From JBAXLO01 sp037134755 (lineage in GTDB: Bacteria > Bacteroidota > Bacteroidia > Bacteroidales > JACABE01): a DNA stretch of 30,460 nucleotides. Shown here piece by piece: positions 15,688 to 24,164 of the stretch. A program made the translations under genes and the position numbers. Each line of letters starts with the position of its first letter. Position 1 is the first letter of the stretch. The stretch spans positions 1 through 30,460 of the forward strand of contig JBAXLO010000029.1 of NCBI GenBank assembly GCA_037134755.1, given 5' to 3'. The notes under the pieces are model-generated. The model searched no databases and was not told the DNA's origin. It saw only the letters and a program-made list of their open reading frames with translations.

Positions 15688-15723
15688 CAAAGTAAGGCAA
15701 TAGGGATTTCCAGAAAAAGGACA
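15688..15723 (-). promoter_or_regulatory. Promoter copy D of the TGTCC / TAnnTTTGC family
   Basis: On the minus strand TGTCC (15723-15719), 23 nt starting with a T-run, then TTACTTTG (15695-15688) followed by C. Same spacing as copies A-C, but no gene follows it before the terminator. Confidence 0.65.
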
Positions 15724-15875
15724 GGGGGGATTCAATTAAGGATTATGAATTAATAGTAGGAAAATTAAACTACTAGCCTTAAAAAAGGAATATACAGTTA
15801 ATATTAAGAACATTTGGGCGATATTTATTATTGCCGATTTAGTAGCAAATTACTGCTAAACCGACACGAAGTTTG

Positions 15876-15910
15876 AAAAAAGATCTAATGCTTGAATACG
15901 CAATTAGACC
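15876..15910 (-). terminator. Probable terminator of the DUF262 operon
   Basis: On the minus strand GGTCTAAT and ATTAGATC form an 8-bp stem around a 13-nt loop followed by TTTTTT. One pair is G-U on this strand but a mismatch on the other, which agrees with the direction of the upstream DUF262 genes. A second small palindrome lies at 15838-15860. Confidence 0.6.
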
Positions 15911-15990
15911 CTTTTGTCATAGACACTAAGTTGGCAGTTGGTGTTCATTCATTTCTGACAGTTTGTCTTTTATTAACTTTTTCTGTTTTA

Positions 15991-17976
15991 TTACAACATA
16001 TTATTATTGTTCATTGTTTTTTCAAAATATTCACCAAACAGTTTTATTATCTCATTTCTATGTTCTTGACATAAAATCCAATTCCATTTTTCATTTTCAA
16101 AAATTAGTGCAGATTTTAATGAATCTAATCTCTTTTTCTCAAAAAAAGATGTTCGCTTTTCTGCAAAACTTTTATTGGAATATTCAGAATTCATACCTAC
16201 GGCTAATAATACTAAATTCCCAAAATCATCTAATCTTTTCTTTTTTTCTTCTTCTGTTAGATTTTCACTTTCAGTCCAAAGAATATTTACATCATACTCT
16301 CTTTGTTTTTGGGGCGAAATATGCTCAACTGAATTTTTCTTTGTCATCCTATAATTTTTCCAATCGTCTCCCTTTTCATTTGATTTTATATACCATAGAA
16401 TAAAGTCTGTTTTATAAAACCAATAACTCCAAAAAGCTGTTCCGTTTGGTTTATTTAGTGCTTCAATATTAACACAAAACTCATTCATTTCTTTCCCAAT
16501 CAAATTCCAGCTTCTTAAACTCAATTCTTCAGAAAGCTTAGAACAGAACATTATATTGTCTAGCTCTATAAGGTACTTATATAATTTTTCTGAATTATCT
16601 TCATATAATGTTTTGAATAAAAAAGGCGTTAACCAGTACAAAGTGGTTATCTGTTGGGAGTGATATAACATACTTTGTAGCAAGGCAAGTCCTTCATTAC
16701 TTAAAGGTTCTTTTCTTTGAAGAACCTTTTTATTTTGATATAATCTTTTGATAATATGAATTTCCTGATTTGACTCTTTTTCTATCCATTTGATTATGTG
16801 TTTATCAAAGTTTATTCTCAGTTTCAAAAGCAGTTCTATAAATTCTTTAACACTTGATTCATTGAGATAGTATGGATAGAATAGATTCTCAAATGAATCA
16901 ATTAGTTTCTTTTCGTTTACCTCTGGGACTTTCTCATTGATAAAACCTTCATATTTATTTTTATAAATGAATATCCTTAAAGAATGTTGCAAAAACATAG
17001 GAAAACTAACTATACTTCTTACTTTACCTGAATCATAGTCATATTCTTCATTCACATCTGACAATTCATATTTATCCCATTCAAGTATTTCCATCAAATG
17101 TATATCTTCATAATCAGTAGTAGTTTTAGCAATACGATTTATTATATCTGACGGTAACCCTATTTCTGTATCTTCAGTTGTTTCCTTTTGAGTAATATCT
17201 CCCCATTTAAAACCGCAAACTTCTTTGATGTTCTTTTCAATATAATCATCCATAATAGAACATGCTTCCCATATCTGTGCGTATTTCCTTTTTTCTTCAT
17301 CAGTTATGAATTGAATAAGTTTAGATTTTATAATCTCATGATTTTGTAATTGTACGCCTCTATTGTTCAGAACCTCGAAAAGTCTGTTTTCGTCAATACC
17401 TGCGGGCATTTCTGTCTCGATAAAAGCCACCTTTTCATAAAGGAATTTTGTGAGCTTCTTCTTAAAATCAGCTGTATTCCCTCTTTCTTCGGCATTTAAA
17501 AACGTTTGAATTGTTTTTTGTGCAAGTGTAATACCTTCAAGTTGAACTTTTTCTGCAGGACTTAATTGAGAATAGTTTTCAGGGTTAGTAAAGTATTGAT
17601 TGACAAAATCCCTGATGGCAAATGAAAGACGTTTTACATAAGATTTGTTGACCTGAGCATAAGCAAATGCCTCAAGTTCATTTTTCAACTCATAACTTAA
17701 CAGCCACAATGTAGTGAATCGTTGTTGACCGTCTATTAGGTCATAATTATTACCATTACTAATAATCATTGTACCACCTAAGAAATAATAATTATCTGGT
17801 GTTTTAATGGCTCTTTCCAAATCTTCTAGCAAAGTGGTAACCTGATCTTCACCCCATACATATAACCGCTGATAAAGGGGAATTGAATAGAAACGCTGCT
17901 TTTCAACTACATATTTCAATGTAATTAAGTCGGACTTTATGCCAATATTTTGCTTTGATATAATTTCTTCAATCAT
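15991..17976 (-). CDS. DUF262-DUF1524 protein, GmrSD-like nuclease
   Basis: This 661-residue protein has the layout of GmrSD-type modification-dependent restriction proteins. The N-terminal DUF262 (ParB/Srx-like NTPase) domain shows PLYQRLYVW at about residues 37-45 and YDLIDGQQRFTTLWLL at about 78-93. A long helical middle includes LFEVLNNRGVQLQNHEIIKS at about 199-218. A C-terminal DUF1524 His-Me finger nuclease has SVEHISPQ at about 549-556 and FGNLVLLAVGMNSEYSNKSF further on. Known members cut DNA with glucosylated or other modified cytosines using NTP. Its start overlaps the upstream DUF262 gene by 8 nt, so the two are likely to work together. Confidence 0.88.
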   Translation of the reverse strand: MIEEIISKQNIGIKSDLITLKYVVEKQRFYSIPLYQRLYVWGEDQVTTLLEDLERAIKTPDNYYFLGGTMIISNGNNYDLIDGQQRFTTLWLLSYELKNELEAFAYAQVNKSYVKRLSFAIRDFVNQYFTNPENYSQLSPAEKVQLEGITLAQKTIQTFLNAEERGNTADFKKKLTKFLYEKVAFIETEMPAGIDENRLFEVLNNRGVQLQNHEIIKSKLIQFITDEEKRKYAQIWEACSIMDDYIEKNIKEVCGFKWGDITQKETTEDTEIGLPSDIINRIAKTTTDYEDIHLMEILEWDKYELSDVNEEYDYDSGKVRSIVSFPMFLQHSLRIFIYKNKYEGFINEKVPEVNEKKLIDSFENLFYPYYLNESSVKEFIELLLKLRINFDKHIIKWIEKESNQEIHIIKRLYQNKKVLQRKEPLSNEGLALLQSMLYHSQQITTLYWLTPFLFKTLYEDNSEKLYKYLIELDNIMFCSKLSEELSLRSWNLIGKEMNEFCVNIEALNKPNGTAFWSYWFYKTDFILWYIKSNEKGDDWKNYRMTKKNSVEHISPQKQREYDVNILWTESENLTEEEKKKRLDDFGNLVLLAVGMNSEYSNKSFAEKRTSFFEKKRLDSLKSALIFENEKWNWILCQEHRNEIIKLFGEYFEKTMNNNNML

Positions 17977-19426
17977 TTTTTATCCACTCTTTTAATGCTT
18001 TTAAACTTGTTTGCCCATCCTTACAATAGTATTTTAACAAAGCCCTCTTGTAATTACTTCTCACTGTATATATGGGTTGATCATTTTCATTATTTAATGT
18101 GATTGTTTCATCCCTGTATATATCATTATTAGTGTTTTCTAATATGAAATCAAATACTTGCTCTGGTATAAATGCCTGTGATATAATATCGAGTAAGTTT
18201 TGATTTTTATCTCTTAAAATTCGTATAGCTGTTTTATCGTATATACTACTTAATTCAATTCGATATACCCCAATATAATAATCAAGATATTTGGCGAACT
18301 TATCAATCTGATTAGATTCAAACTTATCGAAATACAATACTACACACAAACGATACAGCGATTTTAGATATTCCGACATCCCACTTTTAATATAAACCTC
18401 TCTATAAAATTCTTTTAAATTTTGTAATCCCTGATATTGTGAATACTCTGTATGAAACAGAAAATGATACATGGCTGCATACCGTTCTGAAAAAAGAAAA
18501 AATCCAATGCCTTTTTCAATAGGTTGACGCAAAGCAAAAGGGTAGTTTATAGCGCTAGATTTTAAAGCAATGGGAGAAGTATCGAGCAAAATGCCATCAA
18601 TTTCATTGTAGTGAATAGAATGAGCTATTTTGTTTTTTACATTGGGATAAATCTGAACCTGACTATTACTCGCAGGGGTAAGGGTTTTCTTTTGAAACTC
18701 AAGCAATATGTCATCCTGCGATTCGTACCATACATTACTCCCTTTCCATAAACGACCACGCCATATTACCTGATTGAATAAATAGTTTAAAAACTGATTG
18801 GTGTTATTTAAATCCCATTGTTTGGCAAAAACAACTTGTTTCCCTTCTTCTTCCCTTAGTTCGCGTAGGTGAAACGATTTCAAATAATCAGCAGCACCTA
18901 ATTTGACACCTCTGTTATTTTGAGTTTCAAAAAACGAAAATGCATCGTCCTGCCTGTTGGTTACAATAACCGAAAAGGCTAATATTGGTACAATTAAGTT
19001 CCAATATTTTTGTAGCCAGTCAGTTTTATAATCCTTAACGTAATTTTTAACTTCTACAATATTTTTTTTAGAAATAGGTGAGTTGAAAAAGAACTGAACT
19101 TTATCCTTATGTTTTGCAATTAAACTATGTTCTTTATTGGCAATACTATCTAAAATAAGAATGGAAGTAAGTCGTTGTTGTCCGTCAATAATCTCGTAGC
19201 CACCATTTTTGCAAAAAAACAAGATGCTTCCCATATAATAAGGATGATCATTATGATGTTCAATGTGGTAATGCAAATCATTTATAAGGGTTTCCACTTT
19301 TTCGGAATTCCACACGAATGGGCGCTGATAGTCGGGAATTTTAATGGAATAATCATCTTGAAATTCAAATATGCTTTTAAAAAGGCACGTTCCAGCTACT
19401 ATTTTGTTTTTCTTTAATATTTCCAT
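17969..19426 (-). CDS. DUF262 protein lacking the HNH domain
   Basis: This 485-residue protein carries a DUF262 domain with PDYQRPFVW (about 31-39), GGYEIIDGQQRLTSILIL (about 74-91) and the later TQNNRGVKLGAADYLKS motif (about 169-185). No H-x-x-P DUF1524 nuclease motif is visible, so it is probably the regulatory or NTP-using partner of the 661-residue DUF262-DUF1524 protein, which it overlaps by 8 nt. Paired DUF262 genes of this kind are common in defence islands. The ATG at 19426 is the first plausible start. Confidence 0.85.
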   Translation of the reverse strand: MEILKKNKIVAGTCLFKSIFEFQDDYSIKIPDYQRPFVWNSEKVETLINDLHYHIEHHNDHPYYMGSILFFCKNGGYEIIDGQQRLTSILILDSIANKEHSLIAKHKDKVQFFFNSPISKKNIVEVKNYVKDYKTDWLQKYWNLIVPILAFSVIVTNRQDDAFSFFETQNNRGVKLGAADYLKSFHLRELREEEGKQVVFAKQWDLNNTNQFLNYLFNQVIWRGRLWKGSNVWYESQDDILLEFQKKTLTPASNSQVQIYPNVKNKIAHSIHYNEIDGILLDTSPIALKSSAINYPFALRQPIEKGIGFFLFSERYAAMYHFLFHTEYSQYQGLQNLKEFYREVYIKSGMSEYLKSLYRLCVVLYFDKFESNQIDKFAKYLDYYIGVYRIELSSIYDKTAIRILRDKNQNLLDIISQAFIPEQVFDFILENTNNDIYRDETITLNNENDQPIYTVRSNYKRALLKYYCKDGQTSLKALKEWIKND

Positions 19427-19523
19427 ACATTACATTTTTATCTGTTTATCTGTCTCTTGCCATTTTAAATTTGTTGTTGATACATGCTAGTTTTTCTGTT
19501 GTTAAAATGATTATTTGTGTAAT

Positions 19524-20504
19524 TTAACCACCCATTTGTTTTTTTATTATTTCTGCTACTATGTCTGTTCCAATTTCTTTAGCTACATCTAATACCCATT
19601 TGCCAGCAGACAATAATGATTTTACAACTTTGTTTCCATTATTGCTTTTTGTAGCTTCTTCAGCATTTACAACTTCTCCAATTGCAATATAATGTTCTGG
19701 AAGAGATGCTTTACAAATCAATTCTTGTTTCAATTTTGCAAGTTCTGATCCAAGTAGATCATAATTTGTATTGTCAGGCAATGTGTAGTTTGTCTGATTA
19801 AACACATTGTTATTTGCACTTGAGTTTGGTCCAACTGCACCAGCTTGATTAAAGTTGTATTGATCCCCCATTCTGTTATAATGATTATTAATTACAAAAT
19901 ATTTTTCTACTTTCTCTGATTGCTCTTGCGGTAAGAAATGTTGCCAATGGTCAACGTCTGCATAAAACCCAACTGTCGTGTGGTCTGTGTATTTTGCATC
20001 CCAAAAACCTTTTTTGTCGTAATAAAAAGAAGTGAATAAATTGAAATTAAAAAAGCCAAAAGAAGAAGAACATTCAAGATAGACTATAAATCTATTTTTC
20101 TTATCATCTCTAAATACATTTTTTTTAAACTCTCTCGTTTTATCTCTTGTGTCAGAAATTACAATTTTGTCAGGAATAGCAAATTCTGGAAGTTGTAAAG
20201 CGTAGTATGTTAAATAATTTCTTTCAGTAGGTATTCTTTTCCATATGGTTTTAAAAACGAAATTATCTCCTTGTTTTAAAAAGTTGTCAGAGGGTAATTC
20301 TACCTTTCGACAATTTGCAGCCTTTGTGTCAAATAAATTTTCATACCCTTTCTCTAAAAAATGAAATGGGGCTTTAATGTCATTAGCATAGTCTGGAGGA
20401 AATGCTACCCAAAGGTCACCAATTTCATTTGATGCTTTCATTTGGAAAGACCTTGCAGTCCCATCCCAGTCAATTTGTTCAATTATAATTGCATTTATAT
20501 TCAT
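19524..20504 (-). CDS. Uncharacterised protein with a defence-type C-terminal helical domain
   Basis: The frame opens with a TTG at 20597, but the first ATG is at 20504, giving 326 residues; a TTTG-containing -7-like element inside the longer frame also favours the later start. The first about 220 residues look beta-rich (WDGTARSFQMKASNEIGD, then LWVAFPPDY) with no catalytic motif I recognise. An Asn/Gly-rich linker follows (YNFNQAGAVGPNSSANNNVF). The C-terminal helical domain ends in KSLLSAGKWVLDVAKEIG; similar ends occur on many otherwise unrelated bacterial proteins in accessory regions. It lies about 100 nt upstream of the DUF262 pair on the same strand and may belong to that system. Confidence 0.65.
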   Translation of the reverse strand: MNINAIIIEQIDWDGTARSFQMKASNEIGDLWVAFPPDYANDIKAPFHFLEKGYENLFDTKAANCRKVELPSDNFLKQGDNFVFKTIWKRIPTERNYLTYYALQLPEFAIPDKIVISDTRDKTREFKKNVFRDDKKNRFIVYLECSSSFGFFNFNLFTSFYYDKKGFWDAKYTDHTTVGFYADVDHWQHFLPQEQSEKVEKYFVINNHYNRMGDQYNFNQAGAVGPNSSANNNVFNQTNYTLPDNTNYDLLGSELAKLKQELICKASLPEHYIAIGEVVNAEEATKSNNGNKVVKSLLSAGKWVLDVAKEIGTDIVAEIIKKQMGG

Positions 20505-20663
20505 AGTCGTGTCGTTTATAAAACTTGCTTGTAAAATGTTTATAAATATGACATATCCATATAAAGTTAGCAAACCTTTACTTACTTTGAATAACAAACG
20601 TCATTTTTAATATTTCCTGCAAACTTACAATTTTAATTCACATAAAATTAAAATATATTCTTT

Positions 20664-20696
20664 TTTAACAAAAAAGCCAACATCACTGTTGGCTTT
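20664..20696 (-). terminator. Intrinsic terminator of the capsid-like gene block
   Basis: AAAGCCAACA-TCAC-TGTTGGCTTT (20673-20696) with A residues at 20671-20675 and a T-run beyond gives a strong minus-strand terminator about 40 nt after the stop of the 67-residue gene. Confidence 0.85.
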
Positions 20697-20734
20697 CAAA
20701 ACAAATATACTCAAAAATATGCATGAAAAAGGTT

Positions 20735-20938
20735 CTACTCTATGATTGGAGTGCTTACTGTTATTACTTTTTTTGTTATAAACGGGCAGCCTTCAGCATT
20801 CAGTTTGTCAATGGTTTCTATTGGAATATCCAATCTGCTTAAGTCTATTACCCCAATAGATGGATATACAATTTTACCTGGTATTATACCAGTGACTTCA
20901 TAAATATCTGTCCAATTAATATTTTTAGTTTTTGCCAT
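20735..20938 (-). CDS. 67-residue protein of the capsid-like block
   Basis: This small acidic-to-neutral protein (MAKTKNINWTDIYEVTGIIP...) has no TM segment and no motif I recognise. It starts 3 nt after the stop of the membrane-anchored structural-like protein and ends just before a strong terminator, so it is the last gene of the capsid-like block. It may be a small virion accessory protein, which is inference from position only. Confidence 0.6.
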   Translation of the reverse strand: MAKTKNINWTDIYEVTGIIPGKIVYPSIGVIDLSRLDIPIETIDKLNAEGCPFITKKVITVSTPIIE

Positions 20939-20941
20939 GAT

Positions 20942-21658
20942 TTATAAAGCAGGGGTTAATATAACGGCAGCAGGTAAAATAGGAGCAGGGCATGGGCCGT
21001 AACTTTCAAAAGCTAAGGAGGCTTTGTTGCCATCTTCAACTTTTGCTCCGGTGGTTGCCTTTGCTTCGGTTAAGTTCGCTCCATAGTTTTGATTTCCTAC
21101 AACTCTTAATATTCCGGCACTGTCTTTAACTACTATTATTAAACTTCGGTTTTGTACCATTCTCAGCCAACCTGCCAACAATGCTTTTATTCCCGGGTGA
21201 TCACATTTAAAAGTATTCTTGAAAGATTTTGAATCAAGCGGTCCGACAGCATCGTCTTCTATGCTTACTGTATCTAAAGTACCGTAACCTCTCCAGAACT
21301 GCTTTCCTGTTTTCATTATATGGGTTCCGGTTAGCAATGCTTTTGTATCAGGATCACCAATAGCATCAATTAAAGGTAAAGTAGGGAAAGTTAACACATC
21401 ATCCCAAAAGCACCAATACCATTCTGTACTGCATCCTCCAGGGTTCTCAACCGTTACCTTTAATAAGTCAAAACTATTCAAGCCAAGTATTCCTGGAGGC
21501 AATGCAATTGAGCCTAAAAATAAGGATACAGTTACTACACTAAAGATTATTCCTGTTGCAACAGCCAGAAAAGGAGTGATAACGACTGACAGTATAGCAC
21601 TGAACATTAACAGTGCTAATACTGACATTACTTTTATTTTAGAAAGTGTTCTTTTCAT
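20942..21658 (-). CDS. Membrane-anchored phage-structural-like protein
   Basis: This 238-residue protein has two predicted N-terminal TM helices (about residues 9-33 and 35-57). They are followed by a beta-rich domain whose end (RVVGNQNYGANLTEAKATTG then FESYGPCPAPIL) has the cadence of tail-tube or minor virion proteins from Bacteroidota phages. Two Cys flank an aromatic stretch (GCSTEWYWCFWDD, about 78-90). The TM region is unusual for a virion protein but parallels the anchored portal-like protein. It lies 19 nt after the capsid-like gene. The structural assignment is tentative. Confidence 0.5.
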   Translation of the reverse strand: MKRTLSKIKVMSVLALLMFSAILSVVITPFLAVATGIIFSVVTVSLFLGSIALPPGILGLNSFDLLKVTVENPGGCSTEWYWCFWDDVLTFPTLPLIDAIGDPDTKALLTGTHIMKTGKQFWRGYGTLDTVSIEDDAVGPLDSKSFKNTFKCDHPGIKALLAGWLRMVQNRSLIIVVKDSAGILRVVGNQNYGANLTEAKATTGAKVEDGNKASLAFESYGPCPAPILPAAVILTPAL

Positions 21659-21677
21659 TTATTAGAATTTAAAATGA

Positions 21678-22643
21678 TTAATAAAGTTTACTTACAATCA
21701 ATTTACGTTGATGTACACTTTCTAACTGTAAGCCAAAAGTATATTTCATAGTGGCTGTAAATACATAAGGATTTCCTGACTGAAAAGCTTGTAAGTTTTT
21801 CATGTCATTGATAGATTCGGTACCATAAGTAATATTGCCGTCCATAGTCAAAATAACACGTTGGTTATTCATATTAGACAGTTTTACAAAAGTTACCAAA
21901 CCATTAGAGCCTTCCAATACCGTTTGTCCGTACATGTCCACCTGTGGCCACTTATCATGAGTGGAGAAAAACCAATCATCATACATTTCAGCCAAAGCTA
22001 CTGACAAAAACATTTTGCCGCCTTTTTGTTTCATGGTAGCATGAGCAGATCTCCACATCGCTTTTAATTTATCACCAATGTTTGAAGCTGTGAAAACAGC
22101 TCCTGCATCGTAATAATTTTTATTCCCTACAGAGATTTTAGTAGAAACGATGTCGGCAGCAATGATAGTTTCCAAACCGTTGAAAGCAAATTCAATTCCT
22201 GTGTCTGTTACTACATCTGAACGAACTGCAGAAAACAACACATTGTACAATTCTTCAGAAGCGTTTTCAATTCCCCCCTGAACCATCCAAAGTTCAAAAG
22301 TTGTAGTTTCTAAAATCTTACCACAAGCAACATCATTTATAAATGTAGCTCTGTAGCGTTCAGGTTCATCCATCATCTCATAAACGACCGGATAAATCTT
22401 AAGGTTTCGGGGAACGATTGCTCCAATAGCAATACCACCGGTGAAGGTACCAGTGTACTTTTTAGAGTTCCCAAAGGCATTTTGAAATTCGTGGATGTCA
22501 ACTGATTCTTTAAATCCAGTTCTCAAACCGAAATTTTTAAGAACAAACATTGCATCCAAGGTGTTCAAAGTCCTGATTTGTTTGTCATAAATTTTTGCAG
22601 TGTTATTTATGGCAGAAATGTCAATAGGTTTTGTTAAATCCAT
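21678..22643 (-). CDS. Phage major-capsid-like protein
   Basis: This 321-residue protein has the composition and segment order of HK97-fold major capsid proteins seen in Bacteroidota prophages: a helical N-arm (residues 1-60), then beta-rich segments IAIGAIVPRNLKIYPVVYEM (about 71-90), a central helical region with YYDAGAVFTASNIGDKLKAM (about 181-200), MFLSVALAEMYDDWF (about 216-230) and a beta-rich end. No TM segment is present. It follows an S49 protease/scaffold gene and precedes a structural-like gene, the usual capsid position. The gap of 93 nt before its ATG holds tandem repeats but no recognisable promoter. Confidence 0.6.
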   Translation of the reverse strand: MDLTKPIDISAINNTAKIYDKQIRTLNTLDAMFVLKNFGLRTGFKESVDIHEFQNAFGNSKKYTGTFTGGIAIGAIVPRNLKIYPVVYEMMDEPERYRATFINDVACGKILETTTFELWMVQGGIENASEELYNVLFSAVRSDVVTDTGIEFAFNGLETIIAADIVSTKISVGNKNYYDAGAVFTASNIGDKLKAMWRSAHATMKQKGGKMFLSVALAEMYDDWFFSTHDKWPQVDMYGQTVLEGSNGLVTFVKLSNMNNQRVILTMDGNITYGTESINDMKNLQAFQSGNPYVFTATMKYTFGLQLESVHQRKLIVSKLY

Positions 22644-22652
22644 GGGTGAAAG

Positions 22653-22734
22653 AATTATAAATTATGAATTATGAATTATGAATTGTTGAGTGCCTAAAGT
22701 GCCTAAAATGCCTAAAGTACTTAAAGTTATAAAG
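22653..22734. repeat. Two short tandem repeats before the capsid-like gene
   Basis: Positions 22653-22684 hold an 8-bp unit (GAATTATG-like) in four copies and 22690-22734 a 9-bp unit (GTGCCTAAA, GTGCCTAAA, ATGCCTAAA, GTACTTAAA, GTTATAAAG) in five progressively decayed copies. Both are slippage-type repeats. Confidence 0.7.
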
Positions 22735-22736
22735 AA

Positions 22737-23690
22737 TTAAGAAGTACGGTATTTTTTGGCTTCTTCGTTGATTTCGTCAACGACTATAGTGCTTGTTACA
22801 GCTATTGGATCAACAGCAACTACAGGTGTTGTTGGGGTTGTTCCGGGGCGAAGATTTAATTCAGCAAGATAAGCATCGCGTTTGGTTTCGGTTGCTGTCA
22901 AAGCTGATTGTAGGGTGTTGCTGCCGGTTACTAATTCGGCAACTCTGTTGTTTAGATTAACTATTTCAGCATCTTTGTCTGAAACAATAATATTGAGATT
23001 GTCAATACTTACCTGACGTTCTCCTAAAGTAGTTTCCAATTGTAGCACTTCTGCTTCTGTAATTTCATCTCCATCTACTTTTGTAGTGAAGATTGAGCCA
23101 ATGGCTAACATGGTTGATTTAAATGAAATTTTTGTCATATCGTCTTTTTTTAATGAAAAATTACTTGAATTTAATTGCTGGCAATGCTTCTTAGCAAGAC
23201 TCATGTTTCCTATTTCATCTATGAGATTCATACTTAAAGCATCTATTGCAAATATGGTTGCTCCCTTAAGAGGGTCTGTTGTGTTTGAACTAATAATTTC
23301 CGGTCTGCCCGTCATAACAATAGATTTGAATCTATCATTATATGTTTTAAGGGTTGCAAGTATTGGCTTTTTATCTCCTGCCAAAGCAGATCTGATATCT
23401 AAATTCTTTTCAGTTGAATCAGCAGCGTATATTTCTTCGCTGAATATACCGTCTGCTTCCATGCTTTTTTTCTTGTCAAGCAAGGTTACATAACTGCCAA
23501 TGCTTCCAACAATGGAGTTCTGATCACTGCAAACAATCTTATCACATGAAGCGGCTACCCCATAAGCGGCTGAAGCTGCCATTGCTCCGACATAAGCTAC
23601 GATGGGTTTATTGAATTTGTCTTTATTATTTTGATGATTATTATATTTATAACCGAAGGCAGGGTTTAAATATAAATGAAGAAAAGCCAA
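22737..23690 (-). CDS. 5'-truncated S49 (SppA-type) prohead protease fused to a scaffold domain
   Basis: Residues about 28-165 match phage S49 peptidases: KPIVAYVGAMAASAAYGVAA carries the catalytic Ser, then IVGSIGSYVTLLDKK and a C-terminal ALSMNLIDEIG. Residues about 205-285 are a coiled coil (LETTLGERQVSIDNLNIIVS and on), as in protease-scaffold fusions. The upstream part of the protease, including the usual SPGG segment, is absent. The first 25 codons derive from an interspersed repeat (NPAFGYKYNNHQ) and the frame opens only with a TTG right after a stop at 23694. The gene therefore looks truncated by repeat insertion and is probably inactive as a protease. Confidence 0.7.
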   Translation of the reverse strand: MAFLHLYLNPAFGYKYNNHQNNKDKFNKPIVAYVGAMAASAAYGVAASCDKIVCSDQNSIVGSIGSYVTLLDKKKSMEADGIFSEEIYAADSTEKNLDIRSALAGDKKPILATLKTYNDRFKSIVMTGRPEIISSNTTDPLKGATIFAIDALSMNLIDEIGNMSLAKKHCQQLNSSNFSLKKDDMTKISFKSTMLAIGSIFTTKVDGDEITEAEVLQLETTLGERQVSIDNLNIIVSDKDAEIVNLNNRVAELVTGSNTLQSALTATETKRDAYLAELNLRPGTTPTTPVVAVDPIAVTSTIVVDEINEEAKKYRTS

Positions 23691-23970
23691 AAATCACTAA
23701 TAACCTGACCGTCATTGCGAGCGAAGTGAAGCAATCTCTTTTGTTAGGTTTTTTTTATTTTTATTATGATGATTTTTATATTTATAACCGAAGCTCGGGT
23801 TTAAATATAAAAAAGAAGAAGAAAGATAATTTCTTTCAAATGAATTCTAATCTTTATAAATCACTCTGTCTTACTCCCTCTCCTCGGTTACTGAGCGAAG
23901 TCGAAGTATTGGAAAGGGCTGGGGAGAGGTCTTTACAACCGAAGCTCGGGTTTAAATATAAAAGAGAAGA
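23641..23970. repeat. Interspersed repeats: three copies of a 36-bp palindromic unit plus two other families
   Basis: Three copies of TTATAACCGAAGCTCGGGTTTAAATATAAA-type sequence lie at 23641-23676, 23776-23811 and 23931-23963; each can fold, its ends being near inverted repeats. Between them are GTCATTGCGAGCGAAGTGAA (23711 on) and a CCCTCTCC...GGGAGAGG unit with ACTGAGCGAAGTCGAAGT inside (23876-23929), both of which I recall as widespread degenerate intergenic repeats. Copy one is read as the start of the truncated protease. Confidence 0.75.
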
Positions 23971-24164
23971 AAGATAAATATTTCTTTATTTTTTTTAATC
24001 GAGCAATTATTTACAATATATATATATGGGAGAAAATTTTCATTAGTTTAAATAATTTCAAATTTATTAAAGAAAAACTTAATCCTAGAGAATTTTTTAA
24101 TATTTATTTAAAAGCACTTGATAAGAAGTGCGATATTTAATTTACAAACTAAATCTTTATTAAA

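Noticed and set aside
23641..23970. CRISPR-like array
   Set aside because: Only three repeat copies with unequal spacers (about 100-120 nt) that themselves contain other repeat families, and no cas genes; better read as interspersed repeats.
23726..23977. Plus-strand small gene in the repeat region
   Set aside because: The frame consists of the interspersed repeats themselves and has no independent coding signal.
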